Shown here: piece after piece, positions 1 to 6,424 of the stretch
Layout of the letters: every line of letters starts with the position of its first letter
Position numbering within the stretch: the first letter of the stretch is position 1
Source of the DNA: AWTP1-13 sp036280295
Lineage (GTDB): Bacteria > Pseudomonadota > Alphaproteobacteria > Rhizobiales > Hyphomicrobiaceae
Assembly (NCBI GenBank): GCA_036280295.1
Contig: DASURA010000381.1
Coordinates: forward strand, 1-8,696
Length of the DNA: 8,696 bases
Direction: 5' to 3'
The notes under the pieces: model-generated
Seen by the model: only the letters and a program-made list of their open reading frames with translations
What the model was told of the DNA's origin: nothing
The model's database searches: none
Program-made: the position numbers and the translations under genes

Positions 1-2208
1 GGGCCGATGCAGGAAGCGCTTGGCACCAGCGCCACGATCGCCAGCGGCGGACGCCTGGAGGCGCAGGTGCTCCGCGCCACTGCCGGGCCGGTACGCAGCG
101 GCACCCTGCATGCGCTTTCAGGCCGTGGCCAGCGCCTGGGCTCGGTGCCCTTCACGCTCGGCGCCGGCGAAACGCGGGCGGTGGCGAGCTTCGATCTGCC
201 CCTGGAGCTGCGCAACCAGGTTGCCCGTATCGAGATCGATGGCGAGCGCTCGGCCGGTGCCGTGCACCTGCTCGACGCGCAGTCGCAATGGCATCGCGTT
301 GGCCTCTATGCGGCCGAATCCCTGGAGCAGTCGCAGCCGCTGCTGGCGCCGCTCTTCTATCTGGAGCGTGCACTGGCGCCATTTACCGAGATCGCCAAGA
401 GCGATCAGGCAAACCTGCCGGCCGGCATCGATTCCATCCTGAAGCGCAATGTCTCCGTGCTGATGCTCGCCGATGTCGGCGTGTTGCCGGCCGAGGTGCA
501 CGAGCGCCTGGTCGGCTGGGTGAAAAAGGGCGGCGTGCTGGTCCGCTTCGCCGGGCCGCGGCTGGAGAAAGGGGGCGACGATCTGCTGCCCGTCGCCCTG
601 CGCCAGGGCGGGCGCAGCCTGGGCGGCGCCTTGTCGTGGTCGTCGCCGCAGGCGCTGGCCCCGTTCGGCGACGATGGCCTGTTCGCCGGCCTCACTGCGC
701 CTCCGGATGTGCTGGTCAACCGCCAGGTGCTCGCAGACCCGGCGGCACTGACGGGTGACGTGAAGGTCTGGGCCAGGCTCAAGGACGGCACGCCGCTGGT
801 CACGGCGGCGCGTCGCGGCGATGGTCAGGTCATCTTCTTCCACGTCACCGCCAACTCCGACTGGTCGAACCTGCCGATGTCGGGCCTGTTCGTCGAGATG
901 CTGCGCCGGATCGCGAGCCTCGGCCAGCTCGGCAGCGCAGTGCAGCAGGCCGGCGGTGTCGAGACCAACGAGGCCGGCGCGCCGGCAACCGTCGATGTGC
1001 TCGCGCCGTTGCAGGTGCTGGATGGGTTCGGCCTGCTGCGGAGCCCGTCGGCGACCACGCAAGGCATTGCCGCCGCCAAGATCGCCGCGGCACGGCCCAA
1101 CGCCGAGAACCCTCCCGGGTACTACGGGCCGGCCGGTGCGCCGCGGGCTCTCAACCTGCTCACGCCCAAGAGCCTGCTGAAGCCGCTGCCCTCGCTGCCG
1201 CTGGGAACCGAGCGTCGGCTCTATGAGGGCAACACCGCCCAGCCGCTCAAGCCGCAGATCCTGGGCGCCGCCCTGGCCTTGCTGTTCGCCGACATCCTGG
1301 CGGTTCTGCTGCTGCAGGCCGGCGGGCTCGGGCCGCTGCGTCGCCACGCCCGGCGGGTGGCGGCGATGCTGGCGATCGCCGCCATCGGCGTCGGCGCGCT
1401 GGCGGTGCTGGTCCCTGCGTCGGCGGCGGCACAGTCCTCGCCCGCATCCCGCACCGATATGATGGCCATCAAGGCCACATCCAAGGTGACCTTCGGCTAT
1501 GTGACGACGGGCGATACGACGGCTGACGATACCAGCCGGCGCGGCCTCATGGGTCTCACGCGGCAACTCATCCGGCGCACCGCAGTCGAGCCCGGCGAGC
1601 CGCTCGCCGTCGATATCGACAATGATGAGATCACCTTCTTCCCGGTCCTGTACTGGCCGGTGCTGGCCAATGCGCGGCCGCTGTCGCCTGCGGTGCTCGC
1701 CAAGATTGACGCCTACATGAAGCAAGGCGGTATGATCATCTTCGACACCAAGGACTACGGCCAGGGCATGCCCACCGGCTACAATCTGCGCGGCAACGGC
1801 ACAACACCTTTGCAGCGCATGCTGGGCAACCTTGATGTGCCGCGCCTGGAGCCGGTGCCGGAGCACCATGTACTCACCAAGTCGTTCTATATCCTGCGCG
1901 CCTTCCCTGGCCGCTTCGAGGGTGGCAGCCTCTGGGTGGAGGCGGAAACCCCGCGTGACAGCGATCAGGGCCGGCAGGCACGTCGCGTCGACGGGGTGAG
2001 CTCGATCCTCATCACCTCCAATGACCTCGCCGCAGCCTGGGCTGTGGATGACAGCGGCCGGCCGATCTACCCGGTGGTGCCTGGCGGCGAGCGCCAGCGC
2101 GAGATGGCCTACCGCGTCGGCATCAACATCATCATGTACGTGCTCACCGGCAACTACAAGGCCGACCAGGTGCACGTGCCGGCGCTGCTGGAGCGGCTGG
2201 GACAATGA
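1..2208 (+). CDS. DUF4159 domain membrane protein (BatA/DUF4159 type), 5' end missing
   Basis: The open frame runs in from the left edge (735 residues visible), so the true start and the usual N-terminal BatA domain lie outside the window. Residues are counted from the Met at nt 7. About 1-90 is a beta-rich segment. About 105-300 resembles a class I amidotransferase-like fold (LMLADVG at 152-158, WVKKGGVLVRFAG at 171-183) without a nucleophilic cysteine. Two hydrophobic helices follow (about 418-437 and 451-470), separated by an Arg-rich turn. The second ends in PASAAAQ, like a signal peptidase site. From about 493 to the end is DUF4159, with typical blocks such as DAYMKQGG, VLTKSFY, ITSNDLAAAWAVD and the ending TGNYKADQVHVPALLERLGQ. 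No cysteine is present. In related alphaproteobacteria this gene follows a MoxR ATPase and a DUF58 gene; the molecular function is unknown. Family assignment is firm; a role in an envelope-associated MoxR/VWA system is inferred. Confidence 0.92.
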   Translation, partial: GPMQEALGTSATIASGGRLEAQVLRATAGPVRSGTLHALSGRGQRLGSVPFTLGAGETRAVASFDLPLELRNQVARIEIDGERSAGAVHLLDAQSQWHRVGLYAAESLEQSQPLLAPLFYLERALAPFTEIAKSDQANLPAGIDSILKRNVSVLMLADVGVLPAEVHERLVGWVKKGGVLVRFAGPRLEKGGDDLLPVALRQGGRSLGGALSWSSPQALAPFGDDGLFAGLTAPPDVLVNRQVLADPAALTGDVKVWARLKDGTPLVTAARRGDGQVIFFHVTANSDWSNLPMSGLFVEMLRRIASLGQLGSAVQQAGGVETNEAGAPATVDVLAPLQVLDGFGLLRSPSATTQGIAAAKIAAARPNAENPPGYYGPAGAPRALNLLTPKSLLKPLPSLPLGTERRLYEGNTAQPLKPQILGAALALLFADILAVLLLQAGGLGPLRRHARRVAAMLAIAAIGVGALAVLVPASAAAQSSPASRTDMMAIKATSKVTFGYVTTGDTTADDTSRRGLMGLTRQLIRRTAVEPGEPLAVDIDNDEITFFPVLYWPVLANARPLSPAVLAKIDAYMKQGGMIIFDTKDYGQGMPTGYNLRGNGTTPLQRMLGNLDVPRLEPVPEHHVLTKSFYILRAFPGRFEGGSLWVEAETPRDSDQGRQARRVDGVSSILITSNDLAAAWAVDDSGRPIYPVVPGGERQREMAYRVGINIIMYVLTGNYKADQVHVPALLERLGQ

Positions 2209-2244
2209 CGCGGCTTGTTTTGTGGCTGGACGCTCGCCCCATCG

Positions 2245-2280
2245 TCCCCTCCTCCCTTGAGGGGGAGGGACGGGGTGGGG
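2245..2280 (+). repeat. G-rich intergenic palindromic repeat, copy A
   Basis: CCTCCC (2251-2256) pairs with GGGAGG (2263-2268) around a six-base loop, followed by a G-rich tail ending at 2280. This is the layout of the REP-like intergenic repeats common in alphaproteobacterial genomes, whose usual core is a C-rich arm, a TTGTG or TTGAG loop, a G-rich arm and a CGGGGTGGGG tail. It sits in the gap between two genes that look co-transcribed. Copy B lies about 30 bases downstream in the opposite orientation. The assignment rests on recognising the pattern, not on counting copies in a genome. Confidence 0.6.
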
Positions 2281-2308
2281 AGCATTGCAGAACATCGAAG
2301 GTTGGGAG

Positions 2309-2348
2309 TCTCCCTACCTCTAGCTCCCCACAAGGGGGAGGGGGATCC
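2309..2348 (-). repeat. G-rich intergenic palindromic repeat, copy B (inverted)
   Basis: A C-rich stretch is followed by CTCCCC (2324-2329), a short ACAAG spacer and GGGGAG (2335-2340). Read on the minus strand it resembles copy A: palindrome core first, then the tail. The two copies together could fold into one larger imperfect hairpin across the 166-bp gap. Such inverted pairs are typical of REP-type elements and can act as mRNA stabilisers, partial terminators or gyrase/IHF-type sites; nothing here tells these apart. Confidence 0.55.
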
Positions 2349-2361
2349 GCGCAGCGCTCGT

Positions 2362-2368
2362 GGAGAGG
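2362..2368 (+). promoter_or_regulatory. Shine-Dalgarno that fixes the start of the next gene
   Basis: GGAGAGG lies six bases before the ATG at 2375. An in-frame GTG at 2360 would give five extra residues but would place this ribosome binding site inside the coding region, so the ATG is the better start. Confidence 0.75.
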
Positions 2369-2374
2369 TATCCC

Positions 2375-4498
2375 ATGAGCAATTGGTCGCTCGACTTCGC
2401 GCTGATGGTGCCGCCGCCCGTGTACTGGGCCGGCGTGGCTCTCGCGGTGCTGCTGCTGGTGGTGCTGTTCGTGCGCCGCACACGCGGCGCGTTGTTGCGC
2501 GCGCTGTCGCTCGGCGCGTTGCTGCTGGCGCTGGCCAACCCGACGCTGCGCCAGGAGGAGCGCGAGAGCCTCGCCAACATCGCCATCGTTGTTACCGACG
2601 AGAGCCTCAGCCAGACCATCGCCGGTCGGCCCGAGCAGACGGCGGCCATCAAGAAAGAGCTGGAGTCGCGTCTCGGCGACATCCCCAACCTGCAGGTGCG
2701 CTGGGTCAATTCCTCGCGCGCCACCGGCCATGAGGCGGCCGGCACCAACCTGTTCGCCGATCTCAACAGCGCGCTCGCCAATACCCCGCCGGACCGGCTC
2801 GCCGGTGTCGTCATGATCACCGACGGCGAGGTGCACGACGTGCCGAAGTCGGCGCAGGCGCTGGGCTTCGACGCGCCCGTGCATGCACTGCTGACGGGCC
2901 AGCCCGGCGAGTTCGACCGCCGCATCGAGATTCTGAAGGCGCCGCGCTACGGCATCGTCGGCTCTACGCGCGAGATCGAGCTGCGCGTGGTCGAGACTGG
3001 CCGCAAGGGCCGCGCCAGCGAGCGGGTAACGCTCAAGATCCGCCGCGAGGGCAGCCCGGATACCTCGCGCGTGGCCCTGATCGGCCGCACCGTGACGGTG
3101 CCGATGGCGTTCCCGCACGCCGGCCAGAACATCATCGAGGTCGAGCTCGAGACGGCGCCAGGCGAGTTGACCGCTGCGAACAACCGGGCGGTCGTGGCGG
3201 CCGAAGGCGTGCGCGAGAACCTGCGCGTGCTGCTGGTCTCGGGCGAGCCGCATGCCGGCGAGCGGGTGTGGCGCAACCTGCTCAAATCCGACGCTGCGGT
3301 GGATCTCGTGCACTTCACCATTCTGCGCCCGCCGCAGAAGCAGGCGATCGACGGCACGCCGATCCACCAGCTGTCGCTGATCCAGTTCCCGACGCGCGAG
3401 CTGTTCTCGGAGAAGATCAAGGACTTCGACCTCATCATCTTCGACCGCTACCAGCACCGCGATATCCTGCACACGCTCTACTACGAGAATATCGCGCGCT
3501 ACGTGCAGGACGGCGGCGCCCTGCTGGTGGCCTCGGGCGACGACTACGCCGGCAAGATGAGCCTCGCCTATACGGCGCTGAGCTCGGTGCTGCCGGCGAT
3601 GCCCACCGGCCAGCTGATTGAGCGGCCATTCAAGGCGACGCTCACCACCGACGGCGTCAAGCATCCGGTCACGCATGGCCTGCCGGGGTCGGAATCCAAG
3701 GTGCCGACCTGGGGTCGCTGGTTCCGCCAGGTCGAGGTGGCGCCCGGACGCGGCCGCACCCTCATGAAGGGCGCCGACGACCGCCCGCTCCTGGTGCTGG
3801 ACCGCAAGGGCAAGGGCCGGGTGGCGCTGCTGCTGTCCGACCACGCCTGGCTGTGGGCACGGGGCTTCGAGGGCGGCGGTCCGCACACCGACCTGCTGCG
3901 CCGGCTGTCGCACTGGCTGATGAAGGAGCCGGACCTGGAGGAGGAGCGCCTGCTCGCCTCCTCCAAGGGGCTCAAGCTGACCATCGAGCGGCGCTCGATG
4001 GAGGAGGATATCTCGGCCCGGGTACAGATTGCGGCGCCGGGCGGCGAGACCTCCGAGGTGACCTTGGACAAGGCCGGGCCAGGCGTCTGGCGCTCGACCG
4101 TCGATGTGCCGGTGCCGGGCCTCTATAAGCTGGAGACGGCCTCGTCGCTGGGCCTGCTGACCGCGGTGGCCCATGCCGGCGTCGAGGACGCGCGCGAGAT
4201 GAGCGAGGTCACCGCCACCGACGAGAAGATGCGGCCACTCTCGGACTCCACTGGCGGCGGCGTATTCTGGACCCGCGGCAACGGCCTCATCTCCAGCGTG
4301 TCGTCGGGCGTGGACCTGCCGCGCATCTCCATGCTCACCAACGCCCGCGTGCTGGCAGGCTCGGGCTGGATGGGCCTCAAGGACCGCGAGGCGTTCGTCA
4401 CCCGCGGCGTCAAGTTGATCCCGATGTTCACAGGCTTCCTGGCGCTTGCCGCGCTGCTGGCGCTGCTGGCGGCCACCTGGTGGCGCGAGGGGAGGTAG
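2375..4498 (+). CDS. Membrane protein with VWA-like MIDAS domain and non-catalytic amidotransferase-like domain
   Basis: The product is 707 residues. Two N-terminal hydrophobic helices (about 16-33 and 39-55) are followed by a VWA-like domain with all three MIDAS elements visible: D75-E-S77-L-S79 (DxSxS), T124 in GTNLF, and D150-G in ITDGE. A beta-rich segment (about 185-275) leads to a class I amidotransferase-like domain (about 283-520) with RVLLVSG, DFDLIIFDRYQHRDIL and DGGALLVASGDDY. There is no catalytic cysteine there, and none anywhere in the protein, so amidotransferase activity is not expected. A further beta-rich region is followed by a C-terminal helix (about 681-702) ending in WWREGR. 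The gene lies 166 bp after the DUF4159 gene, the usual order in alphaproteobacteria. Metal-dependent ligand or partner binding in the periplasm, linked to a MoxR ATPase encoded upstream, is inferred from Bat-type systems. Confidence 0.9.
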   Translation: MSNWSLDFALMVPPPVYWAGVALAVLLLVVLFVRRTRGALLRALSLGALLLALANPTLRQEERESLANIAIVVTDESLSQTIAGRPEQTAAIKKELESRLGDIPNLQVRWVNSSRATGHEAAGTNLFADLNSALANTPPDRLAGVVMITDGEVHDVPKSAQALGFDAPVHALLTGQPGEFDRRIEILKAPRYGIVGSTREIELRVVETGRKGRASERVTLKIRREGSPDTSRVALIGRTVTVPMAFPHAGQNIIEVELETAPGELTAANNRAVVAAEGVRENLRVLLVSGEPHAGERVWRNLLKSDAAVDLVHFTILRPPQKQAIDGTPIHQLSLIQFPTRELFSEKIKDFDLIIFDRYQHRDILHTLYYENIARYVQDGGALLVASGDDYAGKMSLAYTALSSVLPAMPTGQLIERPFKATLTTDGVKHPVTHGLPGSESKVPTWGRWFRQVEVAPGRGRTLMKGADDRPLLVLDRKGKGRVALLLSDHAWLWARGFEGGGPHTDLLRRLSHWLMKEPDLEEERLLASSKGLKLTIERRSMEEDISARVQIAAPGGETSEVTLDKAGPGVWRSTVDVPVPGLYKLETASSLGLLTAVAHAGVEDAREMSEVTATDEKMRPLSDSTGGGVFWTRGNGLISSVSSGVDLPRISMLTNARVLAGSGWMGLKDREAFVTRGVKLIPMFTGFLALAALLALLAATWWREGR

Positions 4499-4527
4499 GG
4501 CAATAGGGCAATAAGGCAATAAGGCAG
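4496..4527 (+). repeat. 8-bp tandem repeat, four units, beginning on a stop codon
   Basis: Four consecutive 8-bp units read TAGGGCAA, TAGGGCAA, TAAGGCAA and TAAGGCAG. The first three bases of unit 1 are the TAG stop codon of the preceding gene. Each unit starts with TAG or TAA, so the repeat brings stop codons into all plus-strand frames, because 8 is not a multiple of 3. The last unit also forms the left arm of an 8-bp inverted repeat with ACTGCCTT at 4545-4552. Function unknown. Confidence 0.85.
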
Positions 4528-4552
4528 TAGGAATTGGCGTAGACACTGCCTT
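4521..4552 (+). repeat. 8-bp inverted repeat downstream of the VWA-like gene
   Basis: AAGGCAGT (4521-4528) and ACTGCCTT (4545-4552) are perfectly complementary around a 16-base loop. No T-run follows, so it is not a convincing intrinsic terminator, although its place just after a stop codon would fit transcript-end processing. Confidence 0.45.
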
Positions 4553-4619
4553 GCTGCCCAAATTATCTGTGCACGGTGCGGCGTGCCGGCTTGCCGTGCG
4601 GGCGCGATCTGCCACCTTG

Positions 4620-4625
4620 GATAAT
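4620..4625 (+). promoter_or_regulatory. Possible -10 box for the acyltransferase gene
   Basis: GATAAT matches the TATAAT consensus at five of six positions in one of the few AT-rich spots of the intergenic region, about 33 bases before the chosen ATG. No good -35 box lies at normal spacing (TTGCCG at 4591-4596 is too far away), so this is only a candidate. Confidence 0.25.
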
Positions 4626-4658
4626 CAGTATCGGTTGTCCTTGCGGTGGCGATGCCGG

Positions 4659-5717
4659 ATGTCGGAGCGGCTGTTTCAGCTCGATCTCGCGCGGGCCACG
4701 GCCATTGCGCTCGTCACCGCCTACCACCTGTGGCGGTTCTTCGATGCGCCGGCCGTATGGGTCGGTCCGTTCGACGTGGCTGGCGTCGCCGCCATGGGGT
4801 TTACGGGCGTCGACCTGTTCTTCGTCGTCTCGGGGTATGCTGTCTCTCTGACCTGGTGCCGGATGGGGCATGGACAGGTCCTGGCGTTCTGGGCCACGCG
4901 CTTTCTGCGCATCTATCCGCCGTATGTGGCGGCGATCGGCGTCTGGTGCGCCGTCATGGCGGCCGGCTACGTCGTCAGGCCGGCTGGCCCAACGGACATC
5001 CTCACACACCTGACCTTCACGCACACCCTGCAGCCGCAGACGTTCTTCTCGGTCTCCGGCGTGTTCTGGAGCCTGGCCGTCGAGGCGCATTTTTATCTGC
5101 TCTTTCCGTTCCTAATGCTGCTCCGCCGGCGTGGCCTCGGCGCGCTCTGTGCGGCGAGCCTGCTGTTCAGCACAGGGGTGCTTTTGCTGCAGGCGGACAG
5201 GCAGGGCGCGGGCACGTACGTCGCAAGCTGGAACCTCGCCACCTTCCTGCCGCTGTTCCTGCTGGGCATGGCCCTGCAGCGCGATGATCGTCGTTCCATG
5301 CCGGCCGGCCTGGTCGCGCTGGGGGTGGCGCTGCTCTTGATGACCACCCTGCCCCGATACCTCGACATGGCATCGGGCGGGCCGCATCTCCTCGATCGGC
5401 TGGCCGTCGGGGCGCTGCTGGGGTTTGGCATTCTCAGAGCGGCGCCGAGCTGCCCGCCGGCCTCGCGCATGGCTCCGGCAATCACCACGATCGCCGTCGC
5501 CTCGTATTCGATCTATCTCTACAACTACGTGTTCTATCTTCTCCCCAGGTCGTCGTTCAGCGCGGCGATCGGCTTTCCGCTCTACGCCCTCTTTGTCTTT
5601 GCCGTCGGCATCATGATGTGGGCGCTCGTCGAGCGCCCTTGCGAGTCGGTCCGGCGCATCATGGCGGCTACGATCCACCGGCAAGCCGCGAGCCGCTTGC
5701 CCGCGCGTTCAAGCTGA
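4659..5717 (+). CDS. OafA/YrhL-type acyltransferase family 3 membrane protein
   Basis: The product is 352 residues, a usual length for the membrane domain alone, with about ten hydrophobic helices. Family landmarks are clear: R12-x10-H23 in the first helix (the conserved Arg/His pair), VDLFFVVSGY at 51-60, RFLRIYPPY at 81-89, WSLAVEAHFYLLFP at 137-150 with the conserved Glu142, and a C-terminal VERPCE at 324-329. Proteins of this family transfer acyl groups across the inner membrane to sugars of O-antigen, exopolysaccharide, peptidoglycan or lipids; the acceptor here cannot be told. In the SYSIYLYN block (282-289) an Asn stands where many members have His. The frame stays open upstream to nt 4551, but those 36 extra residues look non-native and the family begins as at this ATG. 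The ribosome binding site is weak. No glycan genes adjoin it, so it appears to stand alone. Confidence 0.9.
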   Translation: MSERLFQLDLARATAIALVTAYHLWRFFDAPAVWVGPFDVAGVAAMGFTGVDLFFVVSGYAVSLTWCRMGHGQVLAFWATRFLRIYPPYVAAIGVWCAVMAAGYVVRPAGPTDILTHLTFTHTLQPQTFFSVSGVFWSLAVEAHFYLLFPFLMLLRRRGLGALCAASLLFSTGVLLLQADRQGAGTYVASWNLATFLPLFLLGMALQRDDRRSMPAGLVALGVALLLMTTLPRYLDMASGGPHLLDRLAVGALLGFGILRAAPSCPPASRMAPAITTIAVASYSIYLYNYVFYLLPRSSFSAAIGFPLYALFVFAVGIMMWALVERPCESVRRIMAATIHRQAASRLPARSS

Positions 5718-5745
5718 CGGGCGCGAGCATGGCGCAGCGGGCCGC

Positions 5746-6096
5746 CTATGTGCTGCTGACGGCGACCGCGCCGGCGATGATGGCCACGCTTGCCGTGTCC
5801 GACTGCTGCTGCTGGTGCCCCAGCTCCTGCTGGCTGTGCCCGCGCCCGGAGACCAGCGCCGTCGGAGCGGGCATGCCGTAGCCCTTGAGGGGATTGTTCC
5901 ACAGCACCTCCCCGGTCAGCGGGTTCAGGCAGAAGATGTAGCCGCCGGTGGAGACGATCAGCCGGTCGCCGTCGAGCAGCAGGGTGACGGGGCCGGACTC
6001 CAGCTTGTCGTTGGACCACACGATCTCGCCGGTCTCGCGGTGGAGGGCGAGTGCATAGCCGTTGAGGCCGACGAAGATGAGCTGGTCGATGGTCAT
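5746..6096 (-). CDS. Small PQQ-like (BamB-like) beta-propeller repeat protein
   Basis: The product is 116 residues from the ATG at 6096. An in-frame ATG at 6126 would give 126. The shorter form is preferred because an AAGG lies about eight bases upstream of it and it begins just before the first blade, whereas GAGG directly abuts the upstream ATG with no spacing. Two PQQ-type repeats are visible: IFVGLNGYALALHRETGEIVW and LIVSTGGYIFCLNPLTGEVLW (the GY..AL...TGE(I/V).W pattern), followed by a Gly/Pro segment, a Gln-rich stretch and an Ala/Val tail. No signal peptide is visible. Full propellers have seven or eight blades, so two cannot close alone; it may oligomerise or be a relic. Nothing shows that it binds PQQ. 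It converges on the acyltransferase gene, with 28 bp between the stops, and diverges from the metal-hydrolase/HhH gene. Confidence 0.75.
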   Translation of the reverse strand: MTIDQLIFVGLNGYALALHRETGEIVWSNDKLESGPVTLLLDGDRLIVSTGGYIFCLNPLTGEVLWNNPLKGYGMPAPTALVSGRGHSQQELGHQQQQSDTASVAIIAGAVAVSST

Positions 6097-6126
6097 GTCG
6101 GTGGCCTTGTTGGTGGTGATGGACAT

Positions 6127-6424
6127 CCTCGTGTCAAGCTCGCACCGCCGACCGGCGCCGGGGCTGGGCGCTTGATCGGCCTGAGCTTATTCCAGGCGAG
6201 AGCGGCGTGGCCACAGGCCGGCCCCCTTTCGGTTTGGCGGGTGATTTGTGAGGCAGCATGTCCTGGGATCTTGGGATGGCGGAGCGTGCGCGTGCTCCCG
6301 CCGCCGGCTTGTGCCCGCAAGGGCACGGCCGGCGCAGTTGGGACAAAGAACCGTTCACCGAATCGGCAGACTCGCCTACCGTACGTGATTACGATGCCGT
6401 GATCGCTCGGACGGGAAACGCTCC
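6127..6424. promoter_or_regulatory. Divergent intergenic region between the PQQ-like and the hydrolase/HhH genes
   Basis: About 300 bp separate two divergently read genes, so promoters for both should lie here. I found no convincing -35/-10 pair on either strand. A TTGACA (minus strand, 6131-6136) is too close to the minus-strand start to serve it. The region contains a 10-bp palindrome CCGGCGCCGG (6152-6161) and the strong hairpin at 6302-6334. No tRNA or other RNA gene was recognised, and the small open frames inside have no recognisable protein character. Confidence 0.5.
6302..6334 (+). repeat. Strong GNRA-capped hairpin upstream of the hydrolase/HhH gene
   Basis: CGCCGGC (6302-6308) pairs with GCCGGCG (6328-6334), and GTGCCC (6311-6316) pairs with GGGCAC (6321-6326). 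A T-G wobble and one bulged T lie between the two stems, and the loop is GCAA. On the plus strand this gives a near-continuous 14-pair stem with a GNRA tetraloop, about 90 bases before the start codon. No T-run follows, so a terminator is unlikely. It could be a 5'-leader structure or a REP-type intergenic repeat. Confidence 0.6.

Noticed and set aside
118..2295. Very long open frame (725 codons) on the minus strand opposite the DUF4159 gene.
   Set aside because: It is the mirror of a high-GC gene. Its product is rich in His, Arg, Gln and Gly with no domain pattern, and the plus-strand frame matches DUF4159 throughout.
2215..2733. Plus-strand open frame of 172 codons beginning SSPPPLRGRDGVG.
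   Set aside because: Its first part is simply the translated G-rich intergenic repeat, a common false gene call, and the rest is out of frame with the real gene.
4571..4599. GCACGG/CCGTGC inverted repeat upstream of the acyltransferase.
   Set aside because: Only six pairs with a 17-base loop in GC-rich DNA; expected by chance.
2144..4615. Open frame of 823 codons on the minus strand opposite the VWA-like gene.
   Set aside because: Same cause. Part of its predicted start region is a translation of the 8-bp tandem repeat (ALLPYCPIALPP), and the plus strand carries clear motifs.
4551..4658. 36-residue N-terminal extension of the acyltransferase from a TTG.
   Set aside because: The extension is basic, Arg-rich and unlike a first membrane helix, while the family begins at MSERLFQLDLARA from the ATG at 4659.
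6131..6136. Consensus-like TTGACA on the minus strand as a -35 box for the PQQ-like gene.
   Set aside because: At normal spacing the -10 box would fall inside the coding region and no suitable hexamer is there.
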